This document shows, one piece after another, positions 9,197 to 16,393 of a stretch of DNA of 18,638 bases. A program made the position numbers and the translations under genes. Source of the DNA: Dictyocoela muelleri (lineage: Eukaryota > Microsporidia); the NCBI GenBank assembly GCA_016256075.1, contig SDVU01000173.1, positions 1-18,638 of the forward strand. The letters are read 5' to 3'. Each line of letters opens with the position of its first letter. Positions within the stretch are counted from its first letter, which is position 1. Below the pieces are notes generated by a model, which worked only from the letters and a program-made list of their open reading frames with translations, was not told the origin of the DNA and made no database searches.

Positions 9197-9748
9197 AAAA
9201 ATGTAAATTAAACAATACATAACAAAAAATATTACTATAGCTAGAACAAAAAATGTAAAGACGGGTAGATCTTTCTTTTTTTGTGTTATTTTGTGAATGT
9301 TTCGATCTAATCCTGCAACATTACCCTGAACACCTTTGAGCCCTTCATCTAAGACTGCACTATCTTTTTTTATCATTTCATCAAATTCTTCGGCTTTTTC
9401 TCTTAATTTTCGAGAAAAAATGAGCATTTCGCCAATGTTAATATCGTCATTTTTGATATCGTCATTGTTAATATTGTCATTATTTTTTCCTTCATTGTTA
9501 TTTTTCCTTACATTGTTATTATATTTTTTACTTAAGATTCCCGATTCTGATGAATTAATATTTTGTTTAAGATTCTTAATTTCATTTAAATATTTTCTTT
9601 TTTTATTTAAATCATCTAATTCGTCAAGCTGAAGTAAAAGTGATTCTATATTACATTCTATTCGAATTTTTGTATCTTCATCAAGTTGGTCTTTTTGCAG
9701 TTTTTTTGTGCTTTCAAGTAAAATATTAAAAAATTCTTCGTCAAACAT
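9194..9748 (-). CDS. USE1: Use1-like SNARE (Qc type), tail-anchored
   Basis: The 184-residue protein has a helical N-terminal half (1-68), an Asn/Asp-rich low-complexity linker (about 75-104), a SNARE motif (about 105-158) and a C-terminal membrane anchor (161-184) with almost nothing after it, so it is tail-anchored facing the cytosol. The segment MLIFSRKLREKAEEFDEMIKKD resembles Use1/p31, including the IKKD stretch. Counting heptad layers back from the anchor puts D129 at the zero layer, where Use1 proteins are reported to carry Asp and not Gln. Use1 works with Ufe1, Sec20 and Sec22 in fusion of COPI vesicles with the ER. The start is supported by CCC directly before the ATG. A Sec20-type or other Qc SNARE is the main alternative; that it is a SNARE is much surer than that it is Use1. 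Confidence 0.72.
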   Translation of the reverse strand: MFDEEFFNILLESTKKLQKDQLDEDTKIRIECNIESLLLQLDELDDLNKKRKYLNEIKNLKQNINSSESGILSKKYNNNVRKNNNEGKNNDNINNDDIKNDDINIGEMLIFSRKLREKAEEFDEMIKKDSAVLDEGLKGVQGNVAGLDRNIHKITQKKKDLPVFTFFVLAIVIFFVMYCLIYIF

Positions 9749-9775
9749 GGGTAAGGTGAAATTAATAGTTAATTA
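9749..9775 (-). promoter_or_regulatory. Start-proximal CCC and TTAATTAAC motif of the SNARE gene
   Basis: Read on the minus strand, CCC lies directly before the ATG (9749-9751). The word TTAATTAACTATTAATTT sits about 28 bases before the ATG. CCC triplets just before starts are a known microsporidian signal linked to transcription start. The second word closely matches one upstream of the pseudokinase gene. Confidence 0.5.
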
Positions 9776-9810
9776 AATATTGAAAAAAATAATTTATAAT
9801 ATTATTTTAA

Positions 9811-10080
9811 CAATGCAGCAAAAGAGACTCCCTTAAGTGTGGAAATGTGTGAGGAAACAAATCTCAGCAAAAACAATGTATAAGTAATAATTCATGAAAA
9901 AAACGTATAATTACCTATACCTTTCCTAGACATTAATAAAGTGAAAAAAGCTTATGCAACTTAGCTTCTGATTGGTAGCTTAGAAATGACATTAACTTGA
10001 ATACCAAAAACAGAGGCTAAGGAGTTGCTATATGACAACTCTTTGAGTTGGAAATTATGGATATTGTCAGCATGTAATAT
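9811..10080 (+). mobile_element. 5'-truncated SINE-like repeat copy
   Basis: It starts in mid-body (GCAGCAAAAGAGACTC, matching GCAGAAGGGACTCTCC of full copies) and runs to the shared 3' end TTGTCAGCATGTAAT. The tRNA head and first hairpin are absent. It is diverged, probably old or of another subfamily. Loss of the 5' end with the 3' end kept is usual for target-primed retroposition. It lies only about 60 bp upstream of the SNARE start codon, on the opposite strand. Confidence 0.7.
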
Positions 10081-10097
10081 ATATGATAGTATTTAGG

Positions 10098-10169
10098 GGT
10101 TTCCAGCGTAACTTTTCCAATTTTGAGACTGTACAACTTATTTAAGAAAAGCAAATTTAAAAAAATAAA
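10098..10169 (+). repeat. Left direct repeat flanking the foldback element
   Basis: A block of about 72 bp beginning GGTTTCCAGCGTAACTTTTC recurs at 10588-10659 with only a few mismatches. The two copies bracket the foldback element at 10185-10582. They are far too long for a target duplication, so a duplicated host segment or part of a composite element is likelier. Confidence 0.85.
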
Positions 10170-10184
10170 CCTAACAATGGCACG

Positions 10185-10582
10185 GCGCCAACTCGCCGAA
10201 AAAAAAATGCCAACCGCCCGTGGATTTATTATAATAAAATTAATTTATAATAAATTATTGATACATAATTTTTGTAAAAATAAATCTTAACCTTCAAAAT
10301 GACAATTAAAATTTAGAAAGTCAACGCAGAAAAGAAATATTAATACACGAAGCTTTTTATATAAACCGGAAAAATCTCTTGAAGTGGGTGAGAGATGGCG
10401 ATAAGAGTAGACAATGTCGTTGAAAATATTCTTTTCCACGTTGACTTTCTAAATTTTAATTGTCATTTTAGAGGGTTAGATTTATTTTTACAAAAATTAT
10501 GTATCAATAATTTATTATAAATTAATTTTATTATAATAAATCCACGGGTGGTTGGCATCTGTTTTTTTCGGCGAGTTGGCGC
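10185..10582. mobile_element. Foldback / MITE with arms of about 157 bp
   Basis: The arms, about 10185-10341 and 10426-10582, are near-perfect reverse complements joined by an 85-base spacer. Their outer edge reads GCGCCAACTCGCCGAAAAA, a GC-rich tip on otherwise AT-rich arms. No frame is open inside, so it is non-autonomous. The few differences between arms are mostly small indels in A-runs plus scattered substitutions, so it is young or kept alike by gene conversion. Family is uncertain: TIR length fits a MULE- or foldback-type MITE, but its tips do not match the MULE TIRs at 7256-8845. Confidence 0.88.
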
Positions 10583-10587
10583 TAACC

Positions 10588-10659
10588 GGTTTCCAGCGTA
10601 ACTTTTCTAATTTTGAGACTGTACAACTTATGTAAGAAAAGCAAATTCAAAAAATAAAA
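10588..10659 (+). repeat. Right direct repeat flanking the foldback element
   Basis: This is the second copy of the 72-bp block at 10098, again starting GGTTTCCAGCG. It begins within six bases of the right arm of the foldback element. Similarity to the left copy fades after about 10670. Confidence 0.85.
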
Positions 10660-10789
10660 ACCACAATAACATATCATCCTTCAAATTTTGATTGTATATT
10701 ATTCATAATCCTAAGAATAATCTTGATAAAGATATTATACCAAGAAATTATAAAGACCCACTGATACTTCAAATATAAAAAAATTTTAG

Positions 10790-11224
10790 GCCCGGATAGC
10801 TCAATTGTTAACATCCTCGAATGTAACATTTAAGTATCTGGGGTTTAATTTTTCAAAGCCACTATAATAAATAATTGAGAATTATATTAATCAGTCAACA
10901 ACTATAGAACTAAAGTATTAATCTACAGTTTTCTAGAGTAATATAGCTGATTAATATTTCGTATAATATGATAGTGAAGCAAACGGGGCTCTTCTAGGTG
11001 TGAGTGTTGTGATGCATCTCTGGTAAATAAGTAGTGAAACTTTAAAAATTCATGAAAATGCCTACAATTGCTTTTATCCTGTAGAGTCATTTATAAAACG
11101 AAAATCGCGGATACATCCGGCTTCTAACTATCTTAGTGTTTGCGTATACCTTAACACCAGAAATAAAGGGTCTAACGATCGCGGTTGAAGACAATTGTCT
11201 ACGTTCAATGATATTGTCAGCAAA
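10790..11224 (+). mobile_element. tRNA-headed SINE-like repeat, copy 2 (decayed)
   Basis: A very good A box (TAGCTCAATTG) lies near 10797-10807, but the B-box region is damaged and now contains a T-run, so pol III promotion is doubtful. The body keeps TATAGCTGATTAA, the GUGA-loop hairpin (11002-11020), AGAGTCATTTATAAAACG and the 3' word TTGTCAGCA. It is more diverged than copies 1 and 3. A minus-strand frame at 11087-11356 lies mostly inside this repeat and is not treated as a gene. Confidence 0.72.
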
Positions 11225-11443
11225 AAATTGATTAAACAATTTTATTTTTATATTTAAAAAATCTCTCAACGAATCAGAAGGAAATAGTTTTAAATTTGTA
11301 CAAATTTTTAATTTTTGATTATATTGAGACTTTATAAAATATTGAATTCCAAACAAAAAACAAATGCTTTTTTACATTTTTTATTTCTTTACGATTATAT
11401 TCTTATGTATAACATTAAGTATGTTTAATCATGTTTTTAAAAT
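11225..11443. other. Spacer between SINE copy 2 and the minisatellite
   Basis: This A/T-rich stretch has no recognisable gene on either strand. The minus-strand frame crossing it is best explained by chance. Confidence 0.5.
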
Positions 11444-11763
11444 TCAATTCTTGTTATTCTCAATTTTTGTGATTTTCAATTTTTGTGATTTTCAATTTTT
11501 GTGATTTTCAATTTTTATGATTTTCAATTTTTCAATTTTTCTAATTTTCAATTTTTGTGATTTTCAATTTTTGTTATTTTCAATTTTTGTGATTTTCAAT
11601 TTTTCTAATTTTCAATTTTTGTTATTCTCAATTTTTGTGATTTTCAATTTTTGTGATTTTCAATTTTTGTGATTTTCAATTTTTGTGATTTTCAATTTTT
11701 GTTATTCTCAATTTTTGTTATTCTCAATTTTTGTGATTTTCAATTTTTGTGATTTTCAATTTC
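11444..11763. repeat. 16-bp minisatellite, about 20 units, upstream of the DHHC gene
   Basis: The unit CAATTTTTGTGATTTT repeats about 20 times over 320 bp. Variants carry GTTATTCT or CTAATTTT in the second half, and one unit near 11527 has a shortened form. The variants are interspersed, as expected from unequal exchange or slippage. The plus strand is very pyrimidine-rich. The array ends 56 bp before the DHHC start codon, so it must overlap or abut that gene's promoter. Confidence 0.95.
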
Positions 11764-11770
11764 TTTTTTT

Positions 11771-11819
11771 TTAATTAAAACATTGTTACAAAAATCAGCA
11801 CATTTGAAAAACCCAGAGG
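11771..11819 (+). promoter_or_regulatory. Start-proximal CCC and TTAATTAA motif of the DHHC gene
   Basis: CCC lies at 11812-11814, six to eight bases before the ATG, and TTAATTAA lies at 11771-11778, about 49 bases before it. Both words recur upstream of the SNARE and pseudokinase genes. The CCC triplet supports this ATG as the real start over the second Met, seven codons on. Confidence 0.5.
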
Positions 11820-12623
11820 ATGAGATCCAAAAACAATAAAATGAGAGTCTTAACACTTACCTTTTACATTTTATATTTACACACAATTCCAAACATAATA
11901 GCCTACGTTGAAAGACCAATAACAAAAGTAACAATTATATTCCTTGTTGTTCATAATCTCTTCGCAATGGCAATATATACATTAATACTTCTTTGCAGGA
12001 GTAACCGGGGTGTAGTACCAAATGATGAAGATCTGAAGAGACTTCTTGGTAGAGAATGTAAGAAATGTGGAAATTATAAACCAGAACGGGCGCATCATTG
12101 TAGTAGATGTGGACATTGTGTAAAACGTATGGATCATCATTGTGTATGGCTTGGTGTTTGTATCAATAGTGATAATTTAGCTTATTTTATTCGAATGTTA
12201 TTTTTAGGCCTCATTGGTCATGTTCAGCTGGTATTATTTTTATTCTTTATGATGAAATATTGGTGCACATCATCCTCGACTTATTTTGTTGCAATTACAA
12301 CTGCAGCTGTTGCTGGACTTGGATTTTTAGGTCTTTTATTTTTTTTCATTGTGCAAATGCATGGTGTTGTCAAAAATCATACCTATATTGAACATGAACG
12401 TTATAAAGATTTAATAAGGTACGGAATAATCTGTCCCAAATCACCTTATGACTTGGGTGTATACAGAAATCTTCGCGTTTTATTAGGATATCCGTTTTTA
12501 TTATATATGTATGGTAGAATGGATAACGGTTTAGTATTTGAGAAAACTTATAATTGTGATGAGTGGCCACCATTTAAGTTTCGAGACTTTGCAATTCAAG
12601 TTGAGATTCAGGGTAATTCTTAA
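11820..12623 (+). CDS. DHHC-type protein S-palmitoyltransferase
   Basis: The 267-residue protein has the classic DHHC topology: two membrane segments (about 8-28 and 37-59), the cytosolic cysteine-rich domain (80-116), then two more (about 122-146 and 153-180). The domain shows C80-x2-C83, HHC (92-94), C97-x2-C100 and the catalytic D105-H-H-C108. It normally takes palmitate from CoA onto its own cysteine and passes it to substrate cysteines at the cytosolic face of ER, Golgi or plasma membrane. The motif reads DHHCVWLGVCI: the usual Pro after the cysteine and the Asn pair are replaced, but all zinc ligands and the catalytic tetrad remain. NHTYIE (about 186-191) stands for the TTxE motif. At 267 residues it is compact, as is common in microsporidia. 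Membership is certain; which paralogue (Pfa3, Pfa4 or Swf1-like) is not. Confidence 0.95.
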   Translation: MRSKNNKMRVLTLTFYILYLHTIPNIIAYVERPITKVTIIFLVVHNLFAMAIYTLILLCRSNRGVVPNDEDLKRLLGRECKKCGNYKPERAHHCSRCGHCVKRMDHHCVWLGVCINSDNLAYFIRMLFLGLIGHVQLVLFLFFMMKYWCTSSSTYFVAITTAAVAGLGFLGLLFFFIVQMHGVVKNHTYIEHERYKDLIRYGIICPKSPYDLGVYRNLRVLLGYPFLLYMYGRMDNGLVFEKTYNCDEWPPFKFRDFAIQVEIQGNS

Positions 12624-12707
12624 TAAATATAAAACAGATCTATTTTTTTCTTACAATTTTTATTTATTTAATTTTTGAACCTGAGTTTTTTTATATTATA
12701 TTCAAAA

Positions 12708-13139
12708 ATATGATAACAATATCCAAAATTATCAATCCGAAGAGCTGTCTCTAACCGTTGTTTTAAGATCTTAGTTACTGGTGTTAAAGTGATACGTCAT
12801 TACTAAGCTACCCAAGGCCCAGATGAAACGATATTTTCTTTTTATCATTAAACTGACATGATAAAAATAATTAAGGCTTTTTCATGAATTTTTCATTTTA
12901 GATTTTTTTGCCGAGATATTTCACTACATTAATCTTAACACCAAAGAGAGACCCTTCTGTTTTAACATAAAAGATTTTTGTTATAATTACCCTACAAATT
13001 ACAATAACAGTATATAACTGCTATAGTTATTGACCGCACAATATCATTCCCAATTATTTATTAAAACTACTTGAAAAAATTCATACCATAATACTTAAAT
13101 TTCCATTCAAGAGTGTTAAAACAATGAGCTATCTATCCT
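12708..13139 (-). mobile_element. tRNA-headed SINE-like repeat, minus-strand copy R1
   Basis: Read on the minus strand, it opens with a good A box (TAGCTCATTG) and a degenerate B box (GGTATGAATTT). It continues with GCGGTCAATAACTATAGC, ACAGAAGGGTCTCTC, ATTCATGAAAAAGCC and GGGTAGCTTAGTAATGACG, and ends near the family 3' end. It differs from the plus-strand copies in the middle (CTATAGCAGTTATATACTGT) and shares those differences with R2, defining a second subfamily. It starts 85 bp after the DHHC stop codon and lies head to head with copy 3, 57 bp away. Confidence 0.75.
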
Positions 13140-13196
13140 CGTTTTTATTGAATCAATATTTATTTGGCCAAAAATTTATAATTAAATGTTTCAATA

Positions 13197-13652
13197 GGAC
13201 CAGGCATCTCAGAGGTTATCACTCTTAATTTAGAATTTAAGCATTGTGGTTCGAATCCCACTGACGTCCCTCTTCAATAAATAACGAGGGAATGTCATTA
13301 AGCGGTCAAAAACTATATAATTATAGTTTAATATACAGTTGTTCCAGTGTGGTATAGCTGATTAAGACTTGGTCTAATATGATAATGAAGCAGAAGGGTC
13401 TCTCCTAGTAGTGGGGAAGAGTGCGGCGACGCATCTCGGCAAATAAGTAGTGATAAATAAAAATTCTTGAAAAGCCTCTAATAACCTGTATCCTGCTGAG
13501 TCATTGATAAAACGAAAATCGCGTATACAGCTGGGCTTCTGGGTAAGTGAAGATGTGACGTATTATCGGAACACTAAGCATCAAAGGTCTAAAGACCAAG
13601 GTTAGTGACAACTCTCCGGGTTGGCAGCTATGAATGTTGTCAGCATGTAATA
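13197..13652 (+). mobile_element. tRNA-headed SINE-like repeat, copy 3 (best preserved)
   Basis: The head is GGACCAGGCATCTCAGAGG (A box) followed by GTGGTTCGAATCCCAC, a perfect B box in a four-pair T-arm. An anticodon-arm-like stem (CTTAA...TTTAAG) lies between them. The body has hairpins AACTATA-TAAT-TATAGTT (13311-13328), AGAC-TT-GGTCT (near 13366), GAGUGCG-GCGA-CGCAUCUC (13419-13437) and GGTCTAAAGACC (near 13589). No TTTT occurs anywhere in the copy despite many AAAA runs, and T6 follows directly. I infer transcription by RNA polymerase III. No open frame is shared between copies. Confidence 0.85.
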
Positions 13653-13658
13653 TTTTTT
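13653..13658 (+). terminator. T6 run, likely pol III terminator of SINE copy 3
   Basis: Six T residues follow the 3' word CAGCATGTAATA directly. This is the first run of four or more T on the plus strand since the start of the tRNA-like head, about 455 bases earlier. RNA polymerase III stops at such runs. Confidence 0.6.
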
Positions 13659-13712
13659 AAATTCTATCAATAAATATTAAATTTACAAAGTTGTAAAAAA
13701 TAAACAATTAAC

Positions 13713-13730
13713 CTTTTTTGATCAAAAAAG
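13713..13730. repeat. 18-bp perfect palindrome CTTTTTTGATCAAAAAAG
   Basis: A perfect 18-base palindrome lies about 195 bp upstream of the leucine-rich-repeat gene. It could be a factor-binding site or a chance product of A/T runs around GATC. Confidence 0.4.
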
Positions 13731-13809
13731 AATAATTACAAATATTTAGAATCCTAAAAAATATAATAATCAAGAAAAAATATTAAAAAATCCGGATATT
13801 TTACATTTT

Positions 13810-13876
13810 TATATAAAGCTATTATATTTTAAAAGGAGTTCACAAATTTTTATCTCAGATGTCAAAAACCTCCTTT
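13810..13876 (+). promoter_or_regulatory. Possible promoter region of the LRR gene
   Basis: TATATAAAG (from about 13810) is TATA-like. AAAGGAG (13832-13838) and its exact inverse CTCCTTT (13870-13876) form a spaced inverted repeat. They are GC-richer than the surroundings and lie 50-95 bp before the start. No CCC triplet directly precedes this start codon, unlike the other three genes. Function is inferred from position only. Confidence 0.3.
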
Positions 13877-13925
13877 ATTTCTAATTTGTTGTTTTCTCTA
13901 CATATCTGATTGTAATTGAAACGGA

Positions 13926-15173
13926 ATGGGAAACACATGTTGCAAACCAAAAAGAATTCCCATTGCCCGCTACAACACAAATGCGAGGGAAATTATAAAA
14001 AAATACGAAGAGAATATAGAAAATTTGCTTAAAATTAAAATAAATATTCATACTAGAAAACTAGATACACACAATATTAAAACAAATAATAATATAACAG
14101 ATGATCATAATAGTGTTATTTTTAATAGTGTTAGTAATAATGAAAAAGATGATAAAAACCTAAATATCTCGACACAATTAAAATACGATCATTTAAAAAA
14201 AATTCTTAAAATCGATAAAACCGAAATATACTACGCAAAATATTTTGGTGCGAAATTAGATCTATGTAGGCATAACGTTATAGAGATTGTTGATGAAATA
14301 AAATTATTAGAAAATATTTACGTTATACACATTTGTTGCAATTATTTAGTCGATTTGCCACCGGGAATTGGCGACCTGAAAAAACTTACAGTGCTAAATT
14401 TGTCACATAATAAAATTTTCAAATTACCTGATGAGATCGGAAAGTTAGTGAATTTGAAAGAACTTAATTTGGGTTACAACAAATTAGAAAGCCTTCCTTA
14501 CACAATTACGTCTCTCAAGAAGTTGGAAATATTGAATATAGAAAATAACAATTTTAAAGAGTTACAGCCAGCGATTGGTAGACTTCAAAAATTAAGAAGG
14601 TTTAATTTCAGCAGTAATCAAATAAAAACAGTACCTCTCGAAATAATGAAACTTAATAGCTTAATTGAAATATTTTATAGAAATTGTCAGCTGAAATTAG
14701 ATTGTAATGTCGAATTGCCACTTTTAAGTCTTGAAGAATTGTGTGCAAGAAAAATTATGGATTCAAAACTTCCAATTCACAAAAACATATCACAATTTCA
14801 TATAAATATGTTTAAGTCCTGCAAAGAATGTTCTTTTTGTTTAGGTACAGCTTTCACGACAGGAAAATATAACACACTTTTTAATTTCATGAATTATTCA
14901 ATACCAATATCTCATACATTATGTAAAAATCATTTTAAAAATTGTTCGGAAAGAGTTAAAAAACTTTTTATTGAGAATTCGGGCAAGAGATTAGGTGATG
15001 GATTTATAAAGCCTGATTCTTTATATGATTTTATTAATCCATATAATCTTAGTAAAAAGCAAATTAAAGAAATAGAAAAATCGGGAAATGAGAATTTCGA
15101 ACCAATATCTTCTATAAGTCTAAAACAGACAGTTGATAAATTGGATTTAGACGAAAAAATTAAAAAATTTTAA
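13926..15173 (+). CDS. Leucine-rich-repeat protein with dual-acylation N-terminus
   Basis: The 415-residue protein begins MGNTCCKPKR: Gly2 for N-myristoylation, Cys5 and Cys6 for palmitoylation and a basic patch, which together predict stable anchoring at the cytosolic face of membranes. A charged, Asn-rich region (about 17-85) precedes about six leucine-rich repeats of 23 residues (about 110-258) of the SHOC2/Ras-suppressor type (L..LP..IG.L..L..LNLS.NKI). The C-terminal part holds a cysteine/histidine cluster (C299, C302, C305, H330, C333, H336, C340) that could bind zinc, then a polar tail. LRR domains of this type are protein-binding scaffolds, often in Ras or kinase signalling; the partner is unknown. 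The start is fixed by the myristoylation signal. The domain assignment is firm; the biological role is open. Confidence 0.92.
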   Translation: MGNTCCKPKRIPIARYNTNAREIIKKYEENIENLLKIKINIHTRKLDTHNIKTNNNITDDHNSVIFNSVSNNEKDDKNLNISTQLKYDHLKKILKIDKTEIYYAKYFGAKLDLCRHNVIEIVDEIKLLENIYVIHICCNYLVDLPPGIGDLKKLTVLNLSHNKIFKLPDEIGKLVNLKELNLGYNKLESLPYTITSLKKLEILNIENNNFKELQPAIGRLQKLRRFNFSSNQIKTVPLEIMKLNSLIEIFYRNCQLKLDCNVELPLLSLEELCARKIMDSKLPIHKNISQFHINMFKSCKECSFCLGTAFTTGKYNTLFNFMNYSIPISHTLCKNHFKNCSERVKKLFIENSGKRLGDGFIKPDSLYDFINPYNLSKKQIKEIEKSGNENFEPISSISLKQTVDKLDLDEKIKKF

Positions 15174-15249
15174 ATCTTTTATTTTAAGTTTTTTTTGCCA
15201 TTCTTTGATCTGTTAAACCAAAAAAAAAATACTTACTTAATTTTATATA

Positions 15250-15660
15250 CACATGGTTATAATATCATAAACATAAAGAATTGTCTCCAACTATAGTCTT
15301 TAGACCTTTAGTTCTCGGTTTAAAGTTTTACGTAACTATTAAGCTACCAGGTGATTTATTAAATATGTTTTCGTTTTAACAAAGATTATGCATGATAAAG
15401 ATTATTTTAGGCTATTTCATGATTTTTTTAGTGCCACTATTTATTTTAGTGATATTTTTTGTATTCACCCCCACACCTAGGAGAGTCACTTCTGATTCAC
15501 TATGAAAGATTTGACTAATTTTTCTTAGGCTACGCCAACTGTATATTACTGCTATAGTCATTGATCGTATAATTTCAGAACCGATTATTTATTAAAGTGA
15601 CTTGTAAACAAATCGAACCACGATAGTTGTATGAGATTGTTAACCAGTGAGATTCTATTT
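15250..15660 (-). mobile_element. tRNA-headed SINE-like repeat, minus-strand copy R2
   Basis: Read on the minus strand, the head carries an A box (AATCTCACTGG) and a B box (GTGGTTCGATT). The body has GACTATAGCAGTAATATACA, GTGACTCTCCTAGGTGTGG, AAAACGAAAA, GGTAGCTTAATAG and AAAGGTCTAAAGAC. It shares middle-region changes with R1. It begins 76 bp after the LRR stop codon and is head to head with copy 4, 138 bp away, the same arrangement as R1/copy 3. Confidence 0.75.
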
Positions 15661-15798
15661 AAATATCAGAAAATATTGAATAAATCAACTATTACGAGAA
15701 AAATAGGATTAGTAATCAAAAATTGGTTATATTAAAAATCATTTTTATTGTGAAACATCGCACGGGGTAATAAAAAAATACGACTAAATTAATTTTTA

Positions 15799-16241
15799 GA
15801 AACAGATAGTTTAGTGTTTAGCACTCTTGAATTAGAATTTAATTGTCGTGGTTTGACATATTTTAAACTAACTTTAATAAATAATGAGGGAATAACATTA
15901 AGGCTTTATTAGATATAGAAATGTAGTATTAATATACAGTTGTCAGTTTGGTATAGCTGATTAAGACTTGATCTAATACGACAATGAAGCATAAGGGACT
16001 CTCCTAGGTGTGGGGATGAGTGCGGCGACGCATCTCAGCAAAAAGTAGTGAAATAAAAATTCATGAAAAAGCTTCTAATTACCTGTATCCTGCTGAGTAA
16101 TTGATAAAACGAAAATGCATAAAATTAATCTCTTTATATTTAGTAGTAGCGTATATTTATCTCCAAGAACCAAAGGTCACAGACCCCGGTAGTAGACAAC
16201 TCTCCATGTTTTAAACTATGGTTGTTGTTATCATGTAATAT
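15799..16241 (+). mobile_element. tRNA-headed SINE-like repeat, copy 4 (partly decayed)
   Basis: The head is weakened (GATAGTTTAGTG; B-box GTGGTTTGACA) and now contains TTTT, so this copy is probably no longer a pol III template. The middle is well kept: TTGGTATAGCTGATTAAGAC, GGGACTCTCCTAGGTGTGG, the GCGA-loop hairpin (16018-16036) and CCTGTATCCTGCTGAGT. The region after GATAAAACGAAAAT is rearranged or shortened before the shared 3' end ATCATGTAATAT. Confidence 0.78.
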
Positions 16242-16393
16242 AATATAGTAAATTTAAATGCTAAATTCAATTTTAAAATAAAATTTCAGCAAGCAGCAAA
16301 ACATTGTCTTTAAGGGTTATAAAATTTAATTAAGACAAAAAGACATCTCTTAATTCAATGATTAAATTATAAAGTCGATAAATATAACAATAA

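Noticed and set aside
9336-9632. 98-codon plus-strand ORF rich in Ser, Leu and Phe
   Set aside because: It is the mirror frame of the SNARE gene on the other strand.
11087-11356. 89-codon minus-strand ORF
   Set aside because: Most of it lies antisense to SINE copy 2, the rest is low-complexity A/T sequence, and no family is recognisable.
11444-11763. CRISPR array
   Set aside because: The 16-bp units are directly contiguous with no unique spacers; it is a minisatellite in a eukaryotic context.
11820-12623. Introns in the host genes
   Set aside because: All four genes are uninterrupted and complete from start to stop, with no need for splicing and no microsporidian-type intron signal at their 5' ends.
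13488-13535. Hammerhead-ribozyme-like string CTGCTGAGTC...ACGAAA flanked by CTGTAT/ATACAG in the repeat body
   Set aside because: The core A of CUGANGA is C in three plus-strand copies and the motif is further altered in copy 2. Stem II is only three weak pairs with five extra bases before GAAA, and the minus-strand copies R1 and R2 do not keep the core at all.
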